A stretch of 64,000 nt of DNA. It comes from Setaria digitata. Lineage: Eukaryota > Nematoda > Chromadorea > Rhabditida > Setariidae. The translations under genes were made by a program, and so were the position numbers. Of the stretch, positions 12,849-26,000 are shown in pieces. Each line of letters starts with the position of its first letter. Position 1 is the first letter of the stretch. The notes beneath the pieces were generated by a model, which was not told the DNA's origin, did not search any database, and saw only the letters and a program-made list of their open reading frames with translations. Where the stretch lies: positions 1 through 64,000 of the forward strand of contig RCAB01000277.1 of the NCBI GenBank assembly GCA_003640385.1, read 5' to 3'.

Positions 12849-15800
12849 TTGTTCAGAATTTCGGTGGAATTTAATTTCGCCCATGCAACACAGATCACCT
12901 CACTTTCCGGAATTTTCGAGGGTAAATTCCGGACGAAAATTTCGAATCAGGTGGAATTCCGACAAATTGTTGCATTTCGAATCGAATTTGATGCGCTAAT
13001 ACGGCAGTGGCGTGCTCGAAATGGTAAAATTTACGCGCCAGCTGGTCACCATAAGGCTGAAACAAGAATTGTCATTGGGAAAAACTGCCCGGGAAGTTAT
13101 TCGGGCAAATATGGCTCGATCGAATATTTGACAGCTGTCAAGGTGACTGTGTGATTTTGATTTTATCACTTTTTCCGGTGGCACTGGATGATTTTGAAGT
13201 TGAAATCAAGTTCAAATAATCTATTTTGCTTAATGCTTCCCATAATTAATTAATAATTTGATTTGTATCTGAAGTAACAGATGTAAAGTAATTTTTAAAA
13301 AAACCGCCTCATTTCAAGTTATCGGTATTATCATTGCGTTGTTTTTTTTCCTGAAAATATTTGATAAATGTTGAGGTGAAATTACAGCTAAGTATAACGG
13401 ATTACATCGGTCATTCCGAATTGGTTCGAGTACGTCCGGTAAAAGTAATAGCACTAGTGGATATAAACCGTTATGTATCATTTCATGTACCGGTACAAAT
13501 TGAACGATATTTTCATAAGAGACTTTTCTGCTTTAATAAATCATCCGTAAAAGTTCTTATTGGCTTATCGAAGGCAGCCTTTGTTCGAGGTTCTTTTTTT
13601 TCGTTTTTCTTTAATTTTCTCTGAATTCTTTTTGAATGGATATTATAAGTCATTATGTAGCGATGCAAATTCAATGATATTTTCATAAAAATCTTTTTTT
13701 TACTACTTCAATTTTGAAAATTAAAAACTCTTGTAGCAAACATTTTGATTTACAGTGCTACTGAAAAAAAAAATTGAAAGGAACAAATTTAGTTGATGTA
13801 GTCAATTTCGGTTCTTCCTTTTAATTTTGATCAGTTTTTGTATTCTAAATANTTTGTAGCAAACATTTTGATTTACAGTGCTACTGAAAAAAAAATTGAA
13901 AGGAACAAATTTAGTTGACGTAGTCAATTTCGGTTCTTCCTTTTAATTTTGATCAGTTTTTGTATTCTAAATAATCCTAATTTTCCCATAATTTCAACTA
14001 GAAATTTAATGAATTTGAGAAATTTTATTGTGTGAAATATCTTAACAGCTTTTTTCTTATTCTCGTTGAAGAATATTACAAAAAATTACAGTTCGAAAGA
14101 GATTTTTAATTACTGTTTTAAAAAATTTCTAAAAAGATTTCGAGAATTTTACAGGCAGAATTATAATTTTCAGGTGAAAAAATTGCCATTTCTGGCGAAA
14201 TTGACAATAAACATCCAAAAAATCCTGTTAAAAGTGGAATTGTAAGGCTTGTTATGGTCGCAAGATTTCGCTGTAAAGGGAACGAGAAATTCTCGTAGGT
14301 CTCTTTATCCCAGACGATTTTTCCTTCCTTTATTGGTATTTCTCAGGGTGAACATGCATTTCATTCCAAGAATTTCATTTCTTTCTTTTTTAAATTTTTT
14401 CTTTTCTTAAATTTCTCGTTTTAAAAAAGTACCACCAAAAGTAATTAAATTTTTACTAACTTAACTAACAGACCTACTTTTTCCTTTTTTCTTGCATCTG
14501 ACGACGTTACATTTGGCTTACTAAAATTAACAGTTTTATGTGAGGAAATCAATTTTAATTAAATCATCCTTTGATAATAAAGACCAATTTTGAAGGATCA
14601 TTCTTTGATAAGAAATGATTTTGCAGTTCTTTTTTTTTTTTTGATAAATTACTTCTCTTCATTTTTTCTTTTCTCACACAAGTAAATAATTTGATAAGTT
14701 TAATGAGTAAGAATTATTTTGTAATTAGTGTTAAATTTTCATTTCTTATTTGTTATTTTACAGGCAAATAACACTGTCATATTTTGCGTTGCCGATCGTT
14801 CCGCAATGTTCCGTTATCGAATTCGAACATTCGCTACAAGTAATAATTAAAATTTCAGCCATTCTATTATTTAATTTCTAGCAATTTGTGATGGACCTTT
14901 CCGAAGTCTTAACTTCATTACTCATTGTATAGTGAGAAGATAAGAAAATCCTGTGAATGAAAATTTTAAATAAAGGAATTAAAGTTAAGCTGAAAATCAC
15001 AAACAGTTTATTTCTTTTTCCTTTTTTAACATTCACATTTACAAAACTGTCTGAAATCACATGGCGAAGAAATTTTATGCATTAGTTCTCAACCATATAA
15101 CTTTCCTTTTTTTCATTGTCAGACTTTTAAAATTTGAAAATTTTCCACAAGTGCAATTAACTGAAATATTTTGCATAATTACTGCGCTGAAAGTTTACTA
15201 ATTTCACGGACACATTGCTTTCTTGATGAGTGTGCCTGTGACTTCTGGTAAGCTATTCAATCTTCAACTTGCCTTTTTAACCAAAAATGAATTTTATACC
15301 TGAAAGTTCGCTATCATCAATTAGCAATGAGAACCGGTACGGACAATCATTCATTCTTTTTGCCGTTATTTGTTAATATTTTCAGCTATCGAAGACTGGT
15401 CTTTGTATGTAACGACTATAAATTTTAGCCAGTTTGTGAAATGAATTTTAATTTGTTGTTTTTAAAAGCTAAAATTTCCTTCAACTTTTAAGTGACTTAA
15501 ATTAATGCTGCGAAGTGATTTCAGAAAGAATTTAGACAAAAAGAATCGGATTATTAATAGAATACTATCTCTGGTTGTAAGAAATTACAGGAAAATAAGT
15601 TGTTTTTATCAAGGAAAGAACTGTCTTAATCACCCCTTGAACCTAAACTGATGGCAGTTTTGGAAAGATGGAAATCTTGTCAATGGCTTTTTAATTTCGC
15701 GCGAGACAAAAAATCGTAAATATTTACCTCAAATATCAAATATGCTAGAAATGACGGCCAAGCAAGATGAACAATTTAATGCACTTAAAAAATTAGCGCT

Positions 15801-16340
15801 TTTCAATTTTTCGTCCTTCAGAAAAAAATGAAACGTTTACGAGAATTGTTGCAGGTGCCAAATGATGCATTCCCAACTTACTCGCATCCGGATGCACTGA
15901 TCAACTCCTCCTACCACATAACTGTGATGATCAACGATTGTCCACCGATCGAAATTCCACTGGTCATCGGTTCCGGAATGCCAGCTGTATCCGTTCCTAG
16001 TCAAAACAATCAGCCCTCATTGCTAGCTGTTGCTGGCCACGCTAAAATTCGACCATTTTCATCAACACTGCAACGCCAGACATTTCTCCAGCCACTCAGT
16101 CAGTCACAGGTCCTAGCACTAGCCAAGCATCATCCTCCACAATTCCTGACCAGGCCACCTGTGCCACCTCCACTTCATTTGTATTCCTATTTCAGCGAAA
16201 ATGAATTGCATTTCCTCCCATTAGGCCGTCAATTTCCGTTTCGCAATTCGTACCATCCGCAAGAAATCCTTCCCCAGGAAAGATTCCCAAGAACCCGCTA
16301 CAGAGGGCAGTCTGTACTGAGGATAGAAGAGATTGAATGA
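12849..16340 (+). CDS. Arrestin-domain-containing protein (alpha-arrestin-like), first exon not found
   Basis: Exons 12849-13142, 13388-13589, 14174-14294, 14764-14839 and 15822-16340 join in perfect phase to 403 codons plus TGA. Known role of the family: adaptors that link membrane cargo to trafficking or ubiquitin ligases. Seen: an N-terminal arrestin fold with IYAPAGHH, NCPGSYSGKYGSIEY and then PVQIERYFHKRLFCF; the hinge and C-terminal fold with AFVRGEKIAISGEIDNKHP across the exon 2/3 junction; and SSYHITVMI plus IEIPLVIGSG near the end. A tail of about 120 residues rich in P, S and Q follows; it has a proline-rich VPPPLH stretch but no clear PPxY WW-binding motif. Exon 1 begins in phase 0 at the first arrestin strand (LFRISVEF) behind the acceptor TATTGCAG, so only a short start exon should be missing. 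The frame stays open upstream to 12678 but has no ATG. Intron 2 contains the N-flanked duplication at 13731-13973. Confidence 0.85.
13731..13973. repeat. Direct duplication of about 120 bp around a single N
   Basis: 13731-13851 and 13854-13973 are near-identical: one T/C difference and a one-base change in an A-run. A lone N sits between them at 13852. The block lies inside intron 2 of the arrestin-like gene. The pattern fits two overlapping contig ends joined without merging, so the true genome probably has one copy; a real tandem duplication is possible. Confidence 0.9.
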
Positions 16341-17180
16341 TCCGTCGTAGAATATCACTTTCCTCGTCTTCACCTGAATTTACCCTCCTTCTCACCATTC
16401 ACTACGTTTTTCGCATCACGTCTGAATTTGTCTAGAATGTTTAACAAATGCGCCCCATCTCTATCTATACCATCATTTTCTCAATCATACAGGTCGATTT
16501 CGAAACATGAAATACTGTCTTAGTTTGAACTTCTCCATGCTTTCCTGAAAACTAACCGGAAACTACTTTAAACTGTCTCTATTCAGTTTATCTCAGTCAC
16601 GGTTAGTAAATGCATAGAATCCTATCGTTGAAAAAAAGACACAATTGGCTTTCTGATTGTTCTTTCTATTTCAGTTTTTACTTTTATCACCTTACTACAG
16701 CCAAGAAAAAATCCAAAAGTAAAAGCGTTTTTAAAGTTTGTGCATTATCACCTAAAGGTACATTTCCGAACAATTCTGGATACTGACATATATTGGGAAT
16801 TATATTTCAAGATGTGATTTGAGCATCCCGATGGACTGAATCAATGATTTCTGATAGTGCAAGCTAATCAAATTAGAAGCGAAGATAAGCAGAACTCTAT
16901 CACAGTAATCACTTGAATGATTACAAATCAGTTTAAAACCTAGAAATACAGCATGATCATCATCGAATCGCATTGGTAACGCTGACCACAGTATCAGGAT
17001 ATGGTGTCTGTTGAGCATATCTGCAAATTTGGCAAACTATCTGTAAGACTTATCACTGCTTTTTTTTAAGAATTTATCTGTAAAATTCAGAATTTCAGCA
17101 TGAATAGTTTTTCAAATTTTTAAAATAGTCGCATTTTATGAAATTCGAAGAAAAGAACTCAAAAATTATTTGAGACGGAA
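16341..17180. other. Convergent 3' intergenic region
   Basis: 840 bp between the stop codons of the arrestin-like gene (+) and the SLC5-like gene (-). It should hold both 3' untranslated regions. The minus-strand frame at 16800-17018 has no splice support and lies beyond the SLC5-like stop codon. No other feature is seen. Confidence 0.6.
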
Positions 17181-20100
17181 TTAAATAAGTGTAATCAGCA
17201 ACCGAAATGATTCGCATTCTACAAAAGCGACTCCCTTATGATTATTGATGTTATCAGCATGGCGTGTTGCAATTCGAATATATGGCGGGCATATTATTAA
17301 TCTGTAGTCAAATTCATTGAAATTACCACTTGTGCATAAAGATACCAAGAGCATTGATAATGAAGTTATCTGCAAATAAAAGGTGCTGATAATTGTTTTT
17401 TCTGCAGGAAACAAATTCATTTTATGCTGACCAAATAATATAACTAAATATGTTTCTTTTTGCATGGTTAATCTTTTCGTTACCACAAATTAATTAGGTT
17501 AGCAAAGGCTTTTCATCAACGATATGGATATTTTCGTCTTTTAGCAACTCAAATCCTGCTTAAATAAGATATTTCTCTGTAGTCAGATCTTTTTGAATAA
17601 AAGATTTTTGAATCTATGGTGGATTGGAGAGCAGACAGAAAAAAGAGTATTGGGGAAGGTTGTTTCGGAAATTTCATCGAGTCTTTTCCGATCCGAGCTT
17701 CCTAATATTTTCGACATTGCTATCTGAAGTTTGCAGGAAAATTAATTAACCCATTTACTGTGAAAGTAGCAAGCGGATACCACGTGACCGGTACTTCACA
17801 GAGAATCGATGGTACTTTCTGCGCTTTCCTGATCATCTCCTGTAATATCACTGGGACGAAATCCAAATCCGAATTGGCAAATTTGCAGTCAGGCCATAGC
17901 CATGAATAGGTGACAGATGTTTCATTAAGACATGGCTTCGAATAGTGATGAAAACGAAGTGGCATGATCCGGAAGTACAGGTAAAATAGTGTCACTGCAC
18001 CGAGAATACCGATCAGGAGGCCTACCGTAGCACCTTTTCCGTTCAGGAATGGAAAAATATAGCTACAGGTGTAAAGTGCGGTCATCGGAGTTACCAAAGT
18101 GCTAAAACATAATTTGAAATTAGCAAAAAAACAGTTATTACATAGCTGAAATTATAATTGCTAATTAAGGAACGTAACTAGTAATTATCATGAAATAATT
18201 GAAAAAATAGCAATATATTCGTATAATTTCAATAAAAACTAATCTCAAAATCAGGAGAGAGAGTGGTTCATGTCTTAGTGGTTTGTCCAGATATAGCCAC
18301 ATATTGGAGATTGCAATAATCACACTTCCAATTATTAATAAACCGATCTGAAATTAATTTAAATTCAAAATTAAATTCAATCACAATTGCATAAAAAATT
18401 AGAACTGAAGTTGATTGAATAGGGGCAAACTAACCTGTAATAATCCAAGCTGCTGCTGAAGTGGCCGTCGAACCAGCCATGGCCTCAGCAAATCTTCCCA
18501 GATCAAATTTGTCAAAGCAAGTAATGTGAAGATAATGCCGAACGAAGTAATAAGTGCCAGTAGAGTAGTAATCAAAGATGAGCCAATAGTTTCTTGAAAC
18601 TTATTCTCCAAAGTGACATTCGAGAAAACGGGTAAGCTACCGGGACAGAATGAATTGATCTTATTTGGGAAGAAATTGGGCGACATCAAGATTGCGCCAG
18701 TTAAAATACAAAACAGTCCGATATGAATGATTTGCGATTCACGTAAACGTCGACATGACGATAGTGAGAAGTACTGCTATAAAGTTTCTTTTCAGAAATA
18801 AAAAAGATCGAGATTTTTTTTCTCCTCGCATGCTAATTAATTAATTAATCACTGTGTTGACCAGTCAATTAATCTACTGATTAATCAAGGTTTGTTTTAG
18901 TTAGGAATATCAATCAAGATCATCTACTGACCATTTATTGATAGCCCTTTTGTTTGGTCATCTTCTATACAATTTTCATTTAATAATTTGGCAGTTTGAA
19001 AGTGATAAATAACCTGATATAATAATGGACTAGTAGTAAGAAGATGCAAACCATTTAAGATACCCAAATAAAATGCCGTCCAGGAATCAAATGATAAGTA
19101 ATCACCAGATAATATGATATCCAAGAAATAGTATGTGACACCATCAAATACCATGCATATAATGCCTAGCACTGTTAACTAAATTTAAAATTTCATAAAT
19201 TTTCGTCTTTCGAATTTTACAACTGAAAAAGTTCAATTCAATGTCTGTATCTTACACAAGTTGATGCAAAGAAGATATTAGATGAAACACTAGTTTGACC
19301 ACCGAAAGCAATCGCAAAAAGGCTAATGTATCCTAGTGTAGTACATATTTTATAAGGTGATAAGAGAGATATCCGAGTGATAAGAGACACTGTCGTTACC
19401 AACAATACCACCGCTAACATCGTTAAAAAAATCACATTTAATATACATACCAATATATACACTGAAAAATGATCTATCCATGGATTTTAAAACAGAATGA
19501 TAGGAACATCCAGCTAGGTATTACGCTTAGATTATTGCTTTTCACATGCTGGTAAATTTTAATCAGAAAATTCTACTGAAGTCGGAGGAGTAACTCAACT
19601 TTCAATTTAGTTCAAAAATGAACAGCTGAAAATAAGTCGAAATTTCAGTTCATAGGTAAATTTTTAATAGAAACGCTTAAAAGCTTATTCAGAAATATTT
19701 GAACACGTACAAAACGATTGGTTGAATCGTAATTTAATGTAGTGGCATATGCTAGGTGATGGATTGTAATGCAGCACTGGGCTAATTAGCAAGATCGAAA
19801 ATGTCGCAGCACAGCCATATCCAAATAAGTAATGTATTATAAGTTCAGCTGTAATAACAGGATGCTTTTAGCTTCAAAAATAAAAACTTTTTAAAAACTA
19901 AAAATTTTCGCCTAAAATTGTTTACCGAAATTCTTTAAGAAATGAAAATTAGAGCTTACAAGGGATAAATTTAAAATAAAATGAAATTTCAAAATTTCAG
20001 ATTCAATCTTCATTGAACATTGTACATTGTTAGCCTTTTTCATTCTTCCTCTCAGCTTAGCGAGCAATGCAAAAAATCCATATTGCTCAGTTCATTTAGT

Positions 20101-20571
20101 TAGAAAACTCCAACTTAAAAATTTTGAAACGAATTTAGTTGTGTAAGCCAGAATGAGTGGTATGATACAGTTACGCACAAAAGATGTCATTTGGAAAAAA
20201 GAAAGTTTACGTTCTTTACCAACTCAAAATTTCTCAATTTCCATAATTTTACACTCAGTACATTTCAAATAAACTAAATTCACCAGATGATGCAGGTAGA
20301 ATAAAGATTAATGGTGCAATAACAACTAGCGTACAATTGATAGCGGAACGGAATAAACTGATTTCGGTCACACCCTAAAATTAAATATAAAAGTTTAAAA
20401 AATAAGAAATTCTTATTATGTTATAGAAGGAAGTTAATTAAAGTAACAGACCTGCTGAAAATTTGTTGGACTTTTAAGCGAACTGAAACAAAGATGATGA
20501 AGACCAAAAGTTGTTAGCATAATTAATATTAATGATACTGGCAGATATTGCAGTAAATCAAACCACTCCAT
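17181..20571 (-). CDS. SLC5-family sodium/solute symporter, divergent
   Basis: Nine exons in transcript order: 20571-20452, 20374-20284, 19848-19711, 19461-19256, 19178-19014, 18776-18435, 18347-18240, 18145-17759 and 17369-17181. Total 582 codons, 581 residues, the usual size for SLC5 carriers, which couple Na+ to uptake of sugars, vitamins, choline or monocarboxylates. Seen: about a dozen hydrophobic segments; SSAELIIHYLFGYG matching the TM2 region; PVLHYNPSPSICHYIKLRFN matching the conserved PVFYRL..SxYEYLELRF loop; ALTNLIWEDLLRPWL matching the S(G)xNxxxxxxxED(F/L) helix; and LNGKGATVGLLIG matching the N(S)KGAxVGLLxG helix near the end. The substrate cannot be read from sequence. Several positions usually well conserved, such as the GGLKAVxWTDxxQ helix, are replaced (here AFGGQTSVSSNIFFAST). 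One junction is doubtful: exon 8 could start at 18145 (GT-AG, in frame, adds a Cys-rich insert) or near 18101 (better alignment, phase conflict). The ATG at 20571 opens the first hydrophobic helix region. Confidence 0.78.
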
Positions 20572-23012
20572 TATTTGGGATGGTAAAAATATTCTATAAT
20601 TAATTTAATAATGTTGTTGTATTACCAAAAGGAAAATTTCATTTTTTCTTCAGAGCAAAATTTCATTCAAAATCTAATCTTTAAACTGATAAAACCTTAT
20701 TCAGATGGAGAAATAAGGAATTCACAAACTTTACAATAATATTTTTATTTTTTAGAATTTTCATACTTTAAAAAAAAAAAAAAAAAAAAAAGTGGTCGGA
20801 GTGACAAATTTGTTCAATTCATTTCTATTTTTTAATTATTTTAGTTTCACTCATAAACTTTTAAGTTTCGAAGCTCATACAATAAAATGATTATAGTGAA
20901 TTTCAGGATTAAGAATTTCAAATTTCTTTTTTGCATGATTGATAAAACTTTATATTAACATAACCTTCTTGCATAAAATGAACATTTGCCTCAATCTTTC
21001 AGAACACAAAGTTTATACAAAAAAAATTACGAACTTCAGGGAAAATTACAAACCTTTTCAGTGATAAATTTCCTTTAACAAACTTATCAGTGCACCTTTT
21101 TAGGAAAATTTTGATTTCAAAAACAATTTTATTTACATAGACTTATTGTTGCTTAATCGTTTTCTTAAGCAATCTTCATTTACCTTCTTTTTTTACAGAA
21201 TTCTTATTGGAAAGTCTGAAAAGGGTAATATTTTCAGAAGAAGACTGACTACACTTTATACTGATTAAAATTCTTATAGCATTTGGCATCACTGATGGTA
21301 TATAACGCATTGAATAATGCAACAGTCTTAGCCTTTGTTTCCAAAATTAATAGCTTCAAATCAATTATTCTTAAATAGAGCAATATTTAATTCCTTAATT
21401 AGAGAACGAAATAAAAGAAAATGTTGGAAAGGAAACACGAAGCTATATCAATAGCTTTGGCCACTGAAATTTAGTAGATTCCAATCAGTGATAACGGCCA
21501 CATCCACTGTTGCACACAAGTATCCAGAATTTAGTTCCGATCGATTGGAAAGCTCAGATGTCAGCTGTACAGCCGGGAAGCTTTGCACCGCAAAAGCTGT
21601 TTTTCGAGGATTTATGTTATCGAAGAGATAAACAAGCCTATCTCATTGTTGTCCTTTCTTATCACCATTTTTTACGGTCACGATAGTAATAATCACCGTT
21701 GATTGCTACCATAATCCTCACTATTGCAATCATCGTCATCACCAGTCATCAATTTCCATCACTTCCACCTATCACTATCATCTCGACCATAACAGTATCT
21801 CACCACATCTTACTTTAAGAACTTCTAAAACACCAGGAATAAAAAATAGAAATCTCACCATGCTGAGGATGTTACCCTCAACTCAACTACTAATAGGGAT
21901 TTGACGGATGAGCTAAGTGGATCAAAGAAAGTTCTTTTATTCTAGTCATCTCAAGTTCCACTTTTTCTCATTCTTTCTTCATTCGATTGCCAGGAAACAA
22001 CTGCGTCTGCATCCGCACTTTATTTTTGACAAGAATTGAATTTAAATCACATAAACTAGAATAAATCTCACTATACAATATGGTACCCTAGCAATTTAAG
22101 ACGACAAACAATCATATTTACAGCTTTTTCCATCTTTCATTGGGTTAATTACCATCATCGGTGAAAAACAACAGAAAATCAAGTGGCTAGAATGATCACT
22201 TATTTCACAAACATTAAAAGAGCTGATTTCGCTGATAAGTTGAAGCTTGCAAAAATTCAGTGAAAAAAAAAAAAACAAATGACTTGAATCATGGGCAAAT
22301 TACGAACTTCAACTTCAAGTCTTAATATAAAGTTATAATAGAAAATATGAATCATATTTCAAGGTGGGATATGATAAATCAAAATAAGGACGAATTTTTA
22401 AACAAAAATACATTCACCCGCACAAAAGAAGGCACAAAAAATCAAAAATTTTGAAGGAAGGAGAATCAACTAGGAAGTAAATTATTTCATTTTCCTTATT
22501 GTAATGGCAGCTTAAAGGTAATGATTTCCACCAGAGGTTAATTCTTTTTACTTCAAACACATCTGTAAATTTGCTGAGGAATTAAGATCTTGAAGCATTC
22601 AAACAAGGTCGATTAGCCATTTTGTAAATTTTATTGCTGAATTACCGGTGAATTCGAACCACTTTTCAAAAATTCATTCTCGAAACGGTCTAGGTCTGTG
22701 TTCAAAAACGACGTTTTCCCTCTGAAATATCAAAGGTTTCACAGTGTTCTTATAACTGAATTCAAATTATATCATCAGAAGTACGATAGAACGAAACGAA
22801 TAATTCCTTTGGAGGGCAACAACATCAGAAAAAAAAATATTCGAAAAGTAATACCGATTTTTAAAACTTCAAACAATCACTAACAATAAAATGAAGAAAC
22901 CAATTTATATATTGTAATTTGTCTAAAATTCCTCGGACAACTACTTTATTTTTTATCATTGCTCGCAATTAAATTGAAACGAAAACACTAACAAAAGGCT
23001 AAAGTAAAAGGC
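20572..23012. other. Intergenic region between two minus-strand genes
   Basis: 2.4 kb between the start of the SLC5-like gene and the stop of fzo-1. It holds an A-run at about 20770-20790 and AT-rich sequence. A minus-strand AATAAA near 22950 could end fzo-1 transcripts. The spacing argues against an operon. Open frames here (plus 22698-22883, minus 22096-22278) look like chance. Confidence 0.55.
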
Positions 23013-26000
23013 TTACTTTATTGTATTAAGTCCCTTAGTAACATGATCGATTTTCCCAATTTCTTTCCTTATATTATCAAGTTCTGTCTTCATTTCCTGA
23101 TGCACACCACCCACTGTACTTTTTAAACCTCCAAGCACTTGTTGCATTTCCCTTCAAAACATAATTTATTGCATGGTGATCAGTTGACAAAATACAAATG
23201 GACAGACTGCTACCTCAAAGGCAAATAATTTGCTCCTTTAAGGGATCGCTAATAAACTAAAATATAGAAGGACTGATAGATGCTAATAAACTAAAACAAG
23301 TAGTTCAATTAAATAATACAGAATTAAAACAACAGCACTTCATGCTCAGTGTGTGTTAGTCTGTCTCCTTGCCTAGTTTCTGTTCTCCAGTGACGCCGTA
23401 TGAGAATAACATCTATCAGTCCCTCTATCCCAATCTGAACACCAGCGAAACATAGCATAACAAACTTCCCATCACTTTGAAATGAAAGAGAGAACTTCAA
23501 CGCTACATACTTCAGTTTAACTGTAGTTTGAATCTATTTTGTTGGGGTAACGTTATTTTAACTGAATTCAGGCGATAACTAACCTTAAAACTTGTGTTTC
23601 ACAATGCGATGTATGTGTTGCTGCAACATTACGCATCCTTGCACTTAGATGATGACGAAACTGGTCTTTCAAATGCTGTTCTTTTGCGCCAGAATTCCAA
23701 CGCCAATACTCCAAAGCATACAAGCCACCATAAAGCCCCACTCCAGCAGCAATAAAACGCCAACTAACCGTCTTGGAAACCTAAAATGAGAAAATTTTCA
23801 AAATGTCATCAAACCCAAACTTTATGATATTTATGAGTCCAAATGATATTTAAACAATAATCACTGCTGCAATGTTAATTACGTTATTGTTATTGCAATG
23901 ATTTGTTAAAATGAAGTCTTGCACAGAGGTCGAGCTAACAGCAGTTACTACTTCATTCAGTTCCATTACCTTAGTCAAAGAACAAGAACAACAGCAAATA
24001 AATTAAAATGAAAAACTAAATTTCCAAAATATGCAAGAAGTAATCTTATTAAATCAAAATAATTTTATCAAAAAAGATTAGAGAACTAACTATTCCGCCA
24101 ATAATGAGAAGACCAAGTCCACCATTAGCAACATAACCAATTGAAGAAAGTAGAAATTGAGCCATTACGGCATTTTCATGTGAATCAGCAGCTCCTATTA
24201 TCTGCATATCTTCCTGACAATTTTGTAGTGCAGGTCCTTCACCAACTTCTATATTCGTTTGTTTTTTGTAGTTTTTCTAAAACAGAACAGCTCCACATCC
24301 AGACACACATTTCCTTAATAAAAGATCCTCCCTATTTTATAATCCACTAACTTCCAACGAAGTTTACAAGATTTGCGCAATTTCAAAGCAAGTTAATAAT
24401 AAAACAAAACTTGCCTGAAAATAAGGAATTTTTCGTGATCGAAATATTTCTGGATAATCTGAGATATTGTGCAATCACAACAAACAAAGTTCATGTTCAT
24501 TTGACAACTAACCAGTTCAACAGAAAACCTTTCTCGATATATCATTAACATTTATATGAAACCACTTCCAAAATGTTTCATGCTATGGCTAAGTTTATTA
24601 CTCCGATAAGTTAGCATAAATCCCAGAACTCAAAACACTCACGAAAACATCAAGTAAAGGTTGACTCCCCACAGCAGTTACAGGTTTTCCTAATCGATAA
24701 GCATTGATCCGTCTAATTATCGCTGTAACACCGAATGAGAACCGGAATTCTAAGTCCTCCCGGAAATCTTCCATCAGTGATGGACAATTGATGCAGATCG
24801 AAAAATTAAACGGAGGTCGATATCGCCAAACCTGGAAACCAGAAATTATATCCAGCATAAATAATAAACATAACGTAATAAAAGATAATTTTTTCCAATT
24901 GCTATTTTTGTTCCAGAAATTCAGTGAAAAAATGACGAGTAGATATTCGATATTCAGAGATCCAAATCAACTGACAATCAAAATACGATTCTTGTTTTGA
25001 GGAGCTCATGTTATTAGCCCACTAAAAATTACTTGAAAGTTAATACCTGTTCTAGCTTCTTAGTATAAGGTTCAGCGAGTATCTGATTAACATGCACTGA
25101 AATGAAATAACTCAAAAATATTCCTTCCAGAACCGAAACTTTCACTTCAAGTTGTATAGCACCAACAAACTTATCGGTTGTTTGGGAATCATGCTCCATA
25201 TCAAATACATAAAAACTGAGATATGAAATAATTAAATCCAGTCTAATGGATCAAATCATATAATCCTAAAAAATATCAATAATGTAATATATTTATGAAA
25301 TATTATCGAAAACGTACGATACATTGCATTTTCTAAATTCCAAATACGTTGCATGAGACCTCTTGTGCAACGAGCCTCCAAATCTTCCGTCACTACTTTA
25401 TCGACAAAATCAGCCAAATTCTGCAATGGAAATGAGACAATCGAAAGCTAATAATAAGTATTCAAATTTCGTAATTGATGTTGTGAAACTGCCAATTAAT
25501 ACTAACTTTTTTATAATCTCTAATAGAAACAGGTTCATCGATAAATTTCTCATCGAATCTGTCAATGATTGACTCCAGCTTTTGCATTTCTTCGTAGAAA
25601 TCCGCCGAAACTTTTAAATGCACCTGAAAAGAATGACACAAGTATGATTTGCTGTTCGCTCGTATAGAATGCTTAGATAGAGAGGTTATAATTAATTATA
25701 ATGATAATACTGAGCTTATAATTTCAAAAATTAGGATAAATATACCTCATTTCTCAGTCTTTGTGATTCAACAACTGCAAATCGTTCGAATTCTTTCCAG
25801 TTGTTTAAGCATTCCTTAAATACTGCTTCTTTCCCTACATAATCCGCTTGTAACTCAACTCTGAAACTCTGCTGTAAAAGAATAGTAATTCTCAGGAGGA
25901 CAAAGGACAAAACTTGCTATTAAATGTAAAAAATATCGATGGGCAGTAATAAAATGTGTACTGCAACTACCAAATGCGCGTATTTCCTCTACCACTAAAG

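Noticed and set aside
12996..13184. 62-codon minus-strand frame
   Set aside because: Antisense shadow of arrestin exon 1.
20572..23012. Operon between fzo-1 and the SLC5-like gene
   Set aside because: The 2.4 kb gap and unrelated functions make co-transcription unlikely without transcript evidence.
25097..25215. Possible extra mitofusin exon sequence ([15 protein letters not shown]...)
   Set aside because: It can be read in frame, but the alternative of splicing GTACGT (25317) to TTTCAG before 25096 gives a gap-free match to mitofusins, so I treat it as intron.
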